This document shows, one piece after another, positions 1 through 10,100 of a DNA stretch of 64,000 nucleotides. This DNA comes from Nereocystis luetkeana. Taxonomy: Eukaryota; Sar; Phaeophyceae; Laminariales; Laminariaceae. Made by a program: the position numbers and the translations under genes. The notes under the pieces were generated by a model that had not been told where the DNA came from, did no database searches, and was given only the letters and a program-made list of their open reading frames with translations. The stretch spans positions 14,447,425-14,511,424 of the forward strand of contig JARUPZ010000002.1 of assembly GCA_031213475.1 (NCBI GenBank), written 5' to 3'. Positions within the stretch are counted from its first letter, which is position 1. Each line of letters opens with the position of its first letter.

Positions 1-165
1 CGATCCGCCGCGAGATCCCGGGGAGCCTCGAGCCGAGGCCACCTCGGTCCATGGATGCAGGCCGTCCCAGTCATTTGCAGCCATCCGCATCTCGAGATAT
101 CTTGGCGATCCATCGCGGTCGTGCAGAGCGCGCGACCCGTGCGCAACAACCAAGGAAGAGGGCCT
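1..165 (-). CDS. Partial exon of unrecognised minus-strand gene
   Basis: Read on the minus strand, this stretch is open throughout and leaves the window at base 1. It follows a 53-nt putative intron (166-218) with a GTGAGG donor and a GGTGGCAG acceptor, and joins the exon at 219-539 in phase 0. The residues include ANDWDGLHPWTEVASARG. The tail is rich in Gly, Ser and Arg. I do not recognise the family. The call rests on frame continuity across plausible splice sites; plus-strand open frames overlap here, so it is moderate at best. Confidence 0.45.
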
Positions 166-218
166 CTGCCACCAAAAAAACAACAACAGTGGGTGCTCGC
201 TGTTCGCTTTTTCCTCAC

Positions 219-539
219 CTCCTTGGACGGAGTGGCATCCTCGTCCTCGCAAGCCTTATTCGCGCCGGCATTCGCTTCACCCTCCACCGCAGCGTCAGGG
301 TTGCCCTCCACCTCCTTGATTGTGGTAGGTTCTGATGCAGGCGCCGCTTGACGCTCCATTTCCGCGCTTGCCGGGCGTTCGGTAGGTTGGGTAGCTGGCG
401 GCGATGACCCTTGGTATCCTGGGGATGTGGCTGCAGTACCCGCAGGGGATCTCTGCGCAACAGCAGTAGCAGTAGACATAAGCCTCGATGCCTCTAGTAT
501 TGCTCCACGGCAGTGGCTCTCAACCAACTCTACGAGCGC
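219..539 (-). CDS. Exon of unrecognised minus-strand gene, low-complexity acidic/Ala-rich
   Basis: This 107-codon open stretch lies between an acceptor (CACTCCAG on the minus strand, at 540-541) and a GTGAGG donor (217-218). The first part (LVELVESHCRGAILEASRL) looks like a helical segment. It is followed by a Ser/Thr/Ala/Pro linker and an acidic tail (ANKACEDEDATPSKE). Such composition suits a disordered region of a regulatory or nuclear protein, but no family is recognised. The 5' exons should lie to the right, since the gene is transcribed towards base 1. Confidence 0.45.
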
Positions 540-1211
540 CTGGAGTGGCCTTGATGCTCAAGCTCAACCCTGGAGCAATGCAGTGGGCAGCTCTGAGACA
601 CAACGTGATGGAGAGAGGACGCGAACGCTCTTGACCTCTCCGTCCCTGTGAACGATTTTTTAATACTTTAGCACTCGTGATACGGCCGACGGAAGTCGAG
701 AGCGTCGCTGTTGGATTGCAAGCGACGAGAGTGCACGCACAGCACAAAGCAGGAACGAGCAGTCTCCGCGCCCAAGAAAGTTGGTGTGCCTTCGATGCTG
801 CTGCACAAGGATCGTTTGGGAGTACAGCCAAATATTCAAACCCCGCTTGCGACATGCCAATGTGAAACCCGTTGTTTGGCCGTTGATCCGTTTGGCTTGT
901 TTTGCAGCTGAATTCAGACTCTCAGCAGCAGCTGTGAGGTTTTCAGTACTATCGCGAGGCCGGTGGACATCAGGTGGCGGTGCATTCTACGGGGACTTGG
1001 AAATAGTTTGCTACAGGCGGCCCGGTACCCACCCCCCACGTTACCCCGAGCGGGACACGCGAACAGGACGCGGCTGCGCTTATCGACGATTAATTTGTAC
1101 ACCCATCTCTGCTCTGTGGTCCTTGCTTTCATTTATTGACAAGTGTTGAGATGAGGGCTATTAATAGCAATGGAGATGCAGGGAACAGCAGCAAAGGCCA
1201 TGGAGCCTCAC
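540..1211. other. No gene recognised (probable intron of minus-strand gene)
   Basis: Minus-strand frames around 520-855 and 660-860 are open for 65-110 codons but overlap one another and lack convincing splice boundaries. No repeat family of the window is seen here. Confidence 0.3.
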
Positions 1212-1545
1212 CGAGAGTGGAGGACGCTGATCGCCGGGCGATTGCTTTGGAGGTACAGGTGAGGCGCTTATCCGGTCGTCGCAGTGCCCTCATGAAATAT
1301 TCAGCGGCCGCATCGTCCATCGTTATGGTCACGCGGTGATCTCGTCTCGCTCGCAACTCGCAACGAAGGTACTGCTGTAGGTCTCGAAACATACGAAGCA
1401 GGCTGGGCAGGTTTTCTTTCAGCCTCCAAATTTGCGGCGCTTTCAGACTTATTATTGATTGGTTTCCTCTCTCCATCCCCGAGTACAACGCTAGATAATG
1501 GCGGGTGCCAAGCGGAAGCTTTTGCCGCAACACCAGCGTGCTACC
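1212..1545 (-). CDS. Possible further exon of the minus-strand gene
   Basis: A minus-strand open frame with protein-like composition (for example VTITMDDAAAEYFMRAL) is followed by a possible GTGAGG donor at 1210-1211. The acceptor is uncertain; the frame opens after a stop near 1548. It could be an upstream exon of the gene at 1-539, which would make that gene divergent from the condensin gene. No family is recognised and chance cannot be excluded. Confidence 0.25.
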
Positions 1546-2824
1546 CGTGCTTTACGTCCTCTAGTGCCCCTTGAGTTCATTGTTTTGAGGCATCCACACC
1601 AGCCGGTCGTGGCGTCATGACGGAGATGTTTCTTCGTAGTATATTTGTTTGCACAGAACGTGTATCATATACCAGGTACCTGCTACTCGAACGTGTAGTC
1701 TTTGAAATGAATTCAAAACTCAAAGCAGCGTCGGCCTCCCTCGTTCGGAAGCCGCATGCTCTCGTTGCCCCGTCATGTTCGCCTTCAATGTGCGCACCCA
1801 AACGCACAAAGGCTCCAAACTGCCATAATTTCAACCGAGTTTGGGGAACGTACTATTTCCTGCTGCTGTTGCTCTCCTTATTTGGTATGATGTACACCAT
1901 TCTGATACTCAACTCCAGTCTATAATTTTGCCTCTCGCCTAAAAAAACAATATAACGGCAATTATCGCTCGATTTCTGACATCTGGCACGCTGGCACGTG
2001 GTGGCCCGGCAGGTGATGACTCAATACGAGTACGCACACACGTGGAACTGACTTCTGTAGTACGAGTGTACGATTTACGAGTACTCGTACTCACTACTAC
2101 AGCAGGACTATTCGTGCGTCGTGCGGGTGCGAGTATGCACTATTAATACGAGTATTACTCTGTTCTGTGGTATCATGAGATCAATACACCAATATGTTGA
2201 ATGATGTACGTACGTATCGCTACGTGTACCTGGTACCTGGTGTGCGTTTTTGTATTTTTAGCTTGATTTTCTCAACAAATTTCAAGAACAAGGGTATTTT
2301 AGGTTGCGCTATGGTCGAACTGCCGCCACAGTCTCCAAAAGCGACCGTGATTTTAGTGATGGATGATAGATGGGGGGTGGTCCTTGTTGTTTACTCTACA
2401 TCTGCTGTCTGCTGGTTGAACACACCCCATGCGGTTAAAAGGAGGCACCAGGTAACACTCACTACCTGTGTTCTTGGAGTAGTTGTTCGGATGTTATCGC
2501 TCTTCTATTTCTTACCAGTACACACCTGGTACCTGGTACCCTGGTACGTGTTTTAGTTGGCTTGGATATGCGGTCAAAAAAAACTCCTGCTGGTGCGTAA
2601 TTCGTACACATTGGGTCTCCCACCAGCAGCAATGATCCTCGACGTTGCTGCTGGTGTGTTCGAGTACTGCTTCTGCTGGTGGTTTGGTCGGAGCTACTGA
2701 GTAGTACGTTTGCTTCTGCATACCAGCAGTATACCAGGTATACTGCAAGAGAGCTGTGTTCGAGGAGCTCCTGCAGAAAAAACAGCAAACAATCTATTCA
2801 TTCGATCGAGGTAAGTGCCCATCG
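1546..2824. other. Intergenic or intronic DNA with TACC(A/T)GGTA motifs
   Basis: No gene is supported. The stretch carries clusters of TACCAGGTA/TACCTGGTA (about 1669, 2226, 2446, 2525-2550, 2734) and a run of overlapping ACGAGTA words at 2040-2160. Confidence 0.5.
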
Positions 2825-2920
2825 ACCCTTTTAGGACTGCAGTCCCGTTTGGGGACAAACTTCTCAGAATTTGATACACTGGTATGTTTGTTCACAAAAC
2901 GGGACTGCAGTTCTATTTGA
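2825..2920. mobile_element. piggyBac-like MITE (family A) copy 1, decayed
   Basis: Left arm ACCCTTTTAGGACTGCAGTC and a diverged right arm (ACGGGACTGCAG) are present. The right terminal TTAA has been lost. Confidence 0.75.
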
Positions 2921-4064
2921 TCGAGATCGATCGTGGAGCTATCGTACGTACTACTGCTGCAGTAGAGCAGTAGGATACGCGTACGTTTCGAAATTCCAGT
3001 CCCATCACAACTACTATTAATATCAATACTGCTGTAGGTTGACTATAATATTTATGTCATAGAAGATACCTTGTACCTGGTACTAAATAGCATGGCTTCG
3101 AAAGCTAGGAAATATATCAGATGTCTACAGCAGTCGGTCGCGCGTGATCTGTAGCAATGGTTTTGCGGCTCCTGCTCCTGCTGCTGCTGCCACGAGTAAT
3201 GCGACGAGTACCAACAGCAGCAGTACTGCTGTAGGTAGCACACGTATTTACCGGGGGCACTTGTTTGTTCGAAGTGAATCAGATGGTGTGCAGTGTGACA
3301 TATACAGCTATCGTTTCCCACTTTTGGAACTTGAGGGGGGAAAACGTGACGGCCAAAGAGGACGATTGCAGTATAGGCCGCTGCCGTTTGTTTGTTTTTT
3401 TCTGGTTTTTAGATACAGTAGTAGTATTTTATACTGGTAGTAGATACGTTTTCAATTCTGGTGTGCGAACTACGCATCAAGGCTAGGATTCGTACGTCAC
3501 GGGCGCAGCGTGACCCTCCCCGAACTGCTGCGCGCCCTCACCCGCTCGTAGGCCGTCGGCCATTGATACTACTCCCGTGTAGCATACGACCAAATTTACT
3601 TGTCCGGGTCCCGAATAAAGTACGGATCTTCCCACCAGAGTTGTCGATAGGCTATTTCGGCTGTTGGGGCTCTAGTCTTGGTCCACCCGACTCCTCTACT
3701 TTCAATAAATCGCTTTCTGTGCGTTGCGTTCTTCTTTGGTAACGGTATGCTGTGTACCGTACGGCACATTTGACGGTATGACGCGCAAGATGACACATAG
3801 ACCGAATTCCCAAGAGCTGGTTTTCTCGACGGCGAGAAAAGTGCTTCGTATCCGCCGAGTGATGTGTCGAAGGAAAAACTCGTCGAGATTTTCCTGATGC
3901 CACCACATTCGCGTGTGTGTGTCCCCCTTTTCTCGAGGGAGAGACATCGTCTCGGAAACTTGAACCGGAGAGGGTGTATTACAATGTGTGTTATGTTACG
4001 GTATGTTACGGTATGTATACGGTATGTCACGCCCCCCCTCTCCCCCCTCCCGGTATCTGTATTA
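2921..4064. other. No gene recognised; decayed repeats
   Basis: Open frames on both strands at 3144-3440 and 3596-4108 have no recognisable product. About 3787-3900 resembles the low-copy repeat also seen at 16045-16190, 52980-53100 and 57285-57380. A TACCTGGTA motif lies at about 3068. Confidence 0.4.
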
Positions 4065-4160
4065 GAGGTAGGAATGGTTCTCCGTCTCGAAAGGGAATGC
4101 GTGGTCAATCGTCAAATGACTACCAAACGGCAAGCAACAAATCAGTACGCGCGCCCCCCA
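4065..4160 (+). pseudogene. C-terminal remnant of second LINE type
   Basis: Plus-strand translation (IRGRNGSPSRKGMRGQ) matches the tail of the degenerate LINE at 9400-9490 (IRSRNGAPSQRGCLVNGQ). It is followed by the same C-rich end, so this is a 5'-truncated copy. Confidence 0.55.
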
Positions 4161-4424
4161 CCCCATACCTGTACCGGTATATATGTAGGGTTAGTTGGCG
4201 TCGGTTGGCGACGACGCTGTAAGACACGCCTCTCCCTGCTTGAGCTAAAGTAGACATCCAGGGTACCGTTTTATTTTGAATTGATTTTTTGGCGGCCACC
4301 ATGACTGGCGGTCAAGTTACGACTGTAGATCATTTTTGTGCGGGAAGAACTTTAACGCCGCACACAAGCGGGATGGTCGTATCGCGTAGTTTGTACCCGC
4401 GAGGCAGTCACATACCTGGTAGTG

Positions 4425-4975
4425 AATCCATTGCTGTCTCCGGAAGTGGTCTCACCGAAATTTAAACCAACTCATTGAAGCTGTCATCCATGTGCAAGAA
4501 AACCCGCCTCACAAGCGGTTCTTGGTAGGATGCAGCTCACCCTTCATGCGACTCGCCCAACACCTCACGGCGCTTCGCGCTTGGTGCAAGCAATATCTGC
4601 CTGGTTGGTGAAAACTCGACGTTCTCCGTCCCGGCATCGTAGGGATGCGAGGGTCTACGGTCGTGCGACCACGGCCATGCATGACATCGAGTACACCCCC
4701 TTCCCCCCCCCGCAGCATTTCACCCTTCATGCGACTCGCCGAATAGCCCCGGCGCTTCGCGAATAGTGCACGCAAGTAATTTTTATCTGATCGGTGAAAA
4801 CCCGACGTGCTCCGTCCCGGCTTTGCTGTTTGTAGGGATGCGGGGACCATGGTCAAACAACTACGGCCATGGATAATATCGAGTACGCCCCCCTCCGGGT
4901 CCGTGGCCATATGACTACGGCCATGCATGGCATGGAGTACACCCCCCCCCCCCCTCTTCCGTCCGCCCCCTACGA
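4425..4975 (+). repeat. Tandem repeat array (H repeat), LINE-tail associated
   Basis: Two and a half diverged units of about 200-250 bp contain CACCCTTCATGCGACTCGCC, a GGTGAAAACCCGACGTGCTCC-like block, a GGGATGCG block and a CATGCATG block. Each ends in GAGTACACC followed by a poly-C run. The same unit recurs at 9505-9573/10100-10230 and 38255-38935, each time near second-LINE tail sequence. Confidence 0.7.
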
Positions 4976-5847
4976 CTAATACTGGACCTTGAGCAGTGCA
5001 CCGCCGTTTTCGGGAAAAACTATGTGGAATTAGAGTAGGAATCAATTTGGAGTTGACACGGTGGGCGGGATATCCCTTTTACTCACGGCAGCACTTGAAC
5101 CTATCGACCGCTGCCCTAAACACGGTACCTGGTACGTACTACTGCGGTAGACACATGTCTGAGTTCACAAAGGCAATCCCATGGAATTTGGCCCCGAAAC
5201 AAGAGTGCATTCATGAGTCGTGAATCATACTCGCGAACGAGTTACAGCGGCAGTAGGTTCCTTTTTATAAGGGACAAGAGGCAGTTGCACCTACCTTGTT
5301 GATTTGTTTGCCTTTTACCCCGATTTAAGGCCACACAAGCCTTGACTCGGGATATGGCGGAATCCGGCATAAAAGCGGCAGAAATCGCTCGGGATAAGGC
5401 CGAAAAGGTGGAGAAAAAACAAGCCACCAGCTAAAAATCCTCTACCGTTCCCTTCCTCTACCCCCCCCTACCCCCACGTAACCCCCCCCCCCCGCCCTTC
5501 CCCTCACGCCTCCCTCCCCCCCCCCCCTTCTTCACCCTCTCCCCAACGACGCTTGGCGCGTAGTGCAGAAATCGCTTGGACACCATATTGAGTTTACGAT
5601 CGAGACGAGCCGATTTGGCCCGCCTTTTCTCTCTTGTTGTATTATCAATGACGGCCTTATTGCCGGGTACCCATTCTAAACGACTCAGTAGTTTGTAGTT
5701 ATAGTGTCGCTTCAACCAGTGCCTGCTCTGCCGTGGCTCTGCTGTGGGAACCAGTGTGAGGAAATTTCGGCCGCGTCCCACGCGGAGTGTGTTTTCGTTG
5801 GAGTGTTTAGGTGTTGTTCGTGTTCGTTTTTGTCTACTGTGTTTTTT
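4976..5847. other. No gene recognised; contains C-rich tract
   Basis: A TACCTGGTA motif lies near 5125. The stretch 5455-5545 is almost pure C on the plus strand, so G-rich on the minus strand. No coding evidence is seen. Confidence 0.4.
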
Positions 5848-5975
5848 TGTCTGTTCTTCACATTGAACTTTTATCCCTACCTACTACATCCAGCAGGTCC
5901 AGTGTCCGTACCGATTATTTATCCCAGAGAGATACTTCGGACAATCTCTGTGGTCACAGAACCACGACACATGCT
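5848..5975 (+). other. Ancient RTE 3'-tail remnant (element on minus strand)
   Basis: The plus strand reads CTGTTCTTCACATTGAAC, then CAGTGTCCGTACCGATT and CTGTGGTCACAGAACCACG. This is the diverged reverse complement of the LINE 3' tail described at 24577-25375. Confidence 0.55.
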
Positions 5976-6378
5976 TGACCTTGAACGAATGCCGAGACGA
6001 AACCGGTTGCAGCTTGTCTTGCAATGCGAGATCCGCCAACCCTCTGTTGTTTCGCTGTCGCTATATCTCTGATTCTGCTGTTTAGTTTCTGTTCTGTGTT
6101 GTCCCCCACGCACGAGATACCGGTGTATTACTCCTGCCGTCAGAGACGAATTCTTAGGAGAATCCGTTGTTGTCACTGATTTTTGAAAGACCTGCAACAG
6201 TGTTGATTGTGACTATTACTAGGTCGATCAACAATACGAAGTATGCACGTACTTCTGTACACAGATATGTTGCATATATACCCGGTACATGCGCACGATA
6301 GAAAGACAGCAGGCGCAACTTTTAGCTCCAGCGGGATACATGTGTAATTATGTACTGATGACGCACACAATACAGACT

Positions 6379-6430
6379 GAAGGGAGGAAGGAAGGAAGGA
6401 AGGAAGAAAGAAAGAAAGGAAGGAAAGAAG
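6379..6430. repeat. (GGAA)n / (GAAA)n microsatellite
   Basis: A purine-only tract of GGAA units passes into GAAA units. Confidence 0.85.
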
Positions 6431-6654
6431 CCGAGACCTTCACCCCCTCGGCAACCATAATCTTGATGAGGTTACAGCGCACGTGGCCTGCCTCTTGCCC
6501 ACACAACTGCATCCATCGGCGCGACGCCCGAAGCTGTTCGAAAAAACTCTCTCGGTGGTTCGGGTAAAACATGCCGTTCACATTGTCGTTGTTGCCGTCG
6601 CTTCCGGACGTCAATACGGTCCCTAGAATTAATTCACACGTCCGACAGATAGAT

Positions 6655-6890
6655 CATCTACAGATAGGTCATCTACAGATGGATTGTCTAGATCCTAACT
6701 AACCTGTCGTTATGAGGTGTTGTCAAGGATCTTTGGAAGCCCACAGATCCAACGCAGGAAACACGTCCTGGGCGATTCAGAATATACGGCTGCCACCCCG
6801 GCAACATGCGCTAGATCGTTCAGATCGGGGATTGATACTGTCTATCTGCCCTGAAAGAGCTGCGGGAAGTAGATCATGAAGTGGGATTTG
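6655..6890. repeat. Low-copy repeat M, copy 1
   Basis: Shares AACCTGTCGTTATGAGG, CCCGGCAACATG and TATCTGCCCTGAAA blocks, in order, with 50625-50812. It is rich in AGATCAT-type words. The class is unknown. Confidence 0.6.
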
Positions 6891-7040
6891 ATTATGTAAC
6901 CGGCATGTGGAAACACTGAAAACGAAAATGACGAGCGAAATGTTGAAGTTGGTGTTGGTGTGAACGCTTCTAAAGTTCACTGTGGTTCCCTCCCCCCCAT
7001 CTCTTCTTTGGTTTCCGCGCTCCCCCTTCCTCACCAGCAG

Positions 7041-7133
7041 GCCGTGCGCAAGCTGTTCACGGAGGCGCAGAGAACCGTGCAGTGCCACAGAAGGTGCTGC
7101 GACGCGCTTCGCCGACTGCTGTCTAAGCACCAG
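7041..7133 (+). CDS. NCAPG: NCAPG exon a (N-terminal helix pair)
   Basis: Thirty-one codons beginning AVRKLFTEAQRTVQCH and ending LLSKHQ, between a pyrimidine-rich CACCAGCAG acceptor and a CAG/GTGCGC donor. It aligns with the first helical segment of CAP-G, near residues 10-40 of the human protein. No in-frame ATG precedes it before stops, so a short upstream coding exon must exist. Confidence 0.8.
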
Positions 7134-10100
7134 GTGCGCTTGTTTCCAGGCATGGATTGCGGAGGTTGGGTGAGAGGGGAAAGAAAGATATCAAAGTTCC
7201 AAATCCAAGCTGACGGCGGTGTGATGTACCGCCGCATGTGCTTGGAACGTTCGCATCTCGATGACTCTACGGGCTGGTGGACCAGATCCGGCGTTGTCGA
7301 GGTATTGGGGTGCTTGCCTGTATCGTGCTCCTATCGGAGCCTCTTGCTCAAACTCTTACGAGTTTAAAGTATACCACTATACCCCGTTGAGATGGAAAGA
7401 CCGACGAGAACGCCGCCTTTATCATGGTGCGAACCACGTGTCATACCAGGTACCTGGTATGCAGCAATGACCAATAACTCCTTACCCCTTAGTTACACCA
7501 CCCCCCCCCCTCACTTTTTCGAAGAGTTGCACAAGGATCTACCTGATCACCTACTCTATTCAAGGTACCTGGTACCAGGCACCAGGTATGTATTTAACTT
7601 GATAGGAGCAGTCGAAGCAGCAAAGCAGAGAGTCACGGTGGAGGCAGATAGGGTTTGGGGAGTGGCGTTTGCGGATGACGTCGTGGGGATGTCAGAAACA
7701 CTCGAAGGACTGCAGAAACGAACAGAGAAGGCGCCAGAATACTCTGGGAAATGGAGGGTGACGGTGAACGTGAAGATGTGCGCAGTAGTCGTGTGTAACG
7801 AAGATAAGATGAACCCGGTAAGTATCAGTTAGAAGTTGGAATGAATCATCTATCTCAGACCGGCTTACGTACCTTGGCGTAGAGATATCGGAAGACTGCT
7901 CTTGGGATAGACACAGATTGCTCAAGTAAGAGGGCAGGGTGAAGCGGTAAAGCACACGTAGGTAAGATGGATGCGATCCTAACAGACTCGCACCTTGACA
8001 CTATCAATGGGAATACGAAATGTCTATCCTGATAAATGGAATAGTACCAAAGCTAGAATATTCAGGAAAAGTGTGGGAAGAGAGTGCGAAGTACGTAAAA
8101 TAGCTGGAAACAGCAGTTAGATGAAAAACTCCAGCAGTACGAGGATGCTGGGGTACGACGAGTAATACAGCCGTATGAAGGGCAGAACTGGGAATGTACC
8201 CACTCGGGAAGAAACAAAAAACATGGAGAAGTCAGAGTTGAAAGGGGCAAGACTTGGTAAGAAACATACCAAAAAAGAGGTTGACTGCCATGTAGTTGAT
8301 GAAGGTGTATGAGATAAAATATCTAAAAGGCGAACTGGAATATGGTGGGATAGCGGAGTCGAGAAAGTATGGAAGGATGTAGGGAGAGAAAACCAAGAAA
8401 ATATGCTGCCCATCTGTTAAGTTTCGGAGGTTTGTGTGTCTTGCTTGTCCTCACATCAAATCGTTCTTTCTACCCAACTTCATCAGTAGTACACCCAGTG
8501 TCCGTCCTGATTCCTTACCCTAGAGGGGTACTACAGGCCCGTGGTCGCAGACTGCGAGCGAGACAAGAGAAACACAGAAACAGAAACAGAAAGAAAACAA
8601 TCGCAAATTCACGAGTAAAGCAAGTGGATTGCCATCGTACCGGGTCCGAGGACACAAGTACACAGGCAAGACCACAAAATCAGAACAAAAAGACATTAAA
8701 AACAAAACTCAATTCTGGGATGAAACATACTACAAATGACGCAAGGGAGATTAGAAGGGTTGCTATTGAATATTAATAGAAAATAACGTACGTACTCTTC
8801 ATTCAACAAGGCCAGATGGCTGTTGCACGGACGGAGCAACACAAAGGAGAGGAAGATACCCTCGTAAAAACGATACAATACAAAAATAGAGGAACGCATA
8901 GAAAGGAGGGAAAGGCTACTATTAATAATAGCGCCAAGAAGCAAGGTGAAGGCCAAGAAAAGCCCGGAGATATACGGGGGGTTGAGAGAAACAATAGGAA
9001 TGAAGACGTATTTGCACGGCCTTATGAAATTCGCGAAGGGGACCTGGACCTGCCAGAAAGAAGAAAGAGGTATATACTGGTATCGGGGAGAAGAAAGAGC
9101 AGATGCACAGATGTGTGCTTGTGGCAAACCACTGTAGAGTAGAACCTAGAGGAGGAGAATATGAAATGCACAGGGAGGAACGAGATGTAATCGAAGAGGA
9201 GATGAGGGAACGAGACGAACGCGGCATGGAGAAGTTTGGTATACCATGGTACTAGATAGTAGCGAAAGAACGATCGCTGTTCCAGGAGATAGATGGTGTC
9301 GACACGCGTCAAAACAGGAAGGGGTTAAGTTTAGCAAAAAAAAAAAAAAAAAAAGTCCCTGTAACACTTGGCAACAACGTGATGAGCGCCCAGCTGGTGG
9401 AGGTGTCTCTATTAGGAGTAGGAACGGTGCCCCGTCCCAAAGGGGTTGCTTGGTGAATGGTCAAAGGACTATGGCTAGCAACGAGGAAGTGCGCCCCCTC
9501 CCCCCCCGGAATTTGGTACAAGTAACACCTGCATGTTCGATGAAAACCCGATATGCTCCGTCCCAGCGTTGTACAGTAGAGTTGCACCCCGTCTGACTGA
9601 GAACCGGGTACCCGGTGGCGGGTACCTGGACCCGTCGGAACCGGAACCGTCCCGGTCCAACTCACGGAACCGCGGGTATTTGTACACCGGGTACCCGGGT
9701 ACGTATCAATTGTGCTATACGGAGGCCACAAGGCTGGGGTATACGTTGATTTGCACTCCAGCGGCTATGCCTCTAGACCCTCGCCTCTCGCTCCTGCAGA
9801 TTACAGACCAAGAATGGAGAATATACTCCTATTAATACGTGACTTGCCTACCACGCCGCCGCTCAAACGCAAAAAGGGGAGCGAGTAGTGTATGGTAACC
9901 CGGGTACACGGGTACCCAGATACCCGTGTCCGCCTCATGCGCCGCCGCTCAAACGCTAAAAGGGGGGCAAATAGTGTATGGTAACCCGGGTACCCGTGTC
10001 TGCCGAGACCCGGGTACCCGGTTCCGGTTCCGCCTCAACCGCCCCCCACCCGGTCGGGTACCCGGTTCCAATTTTGGAGGCCGGGGTGCAACTCCATTGT

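Noticed and set aside
6570-6640. First NCAPG exon (ATG at about 6571)
   Set aside because: Open from an ATG, but the donor context is poor and no residue match can be claimed.
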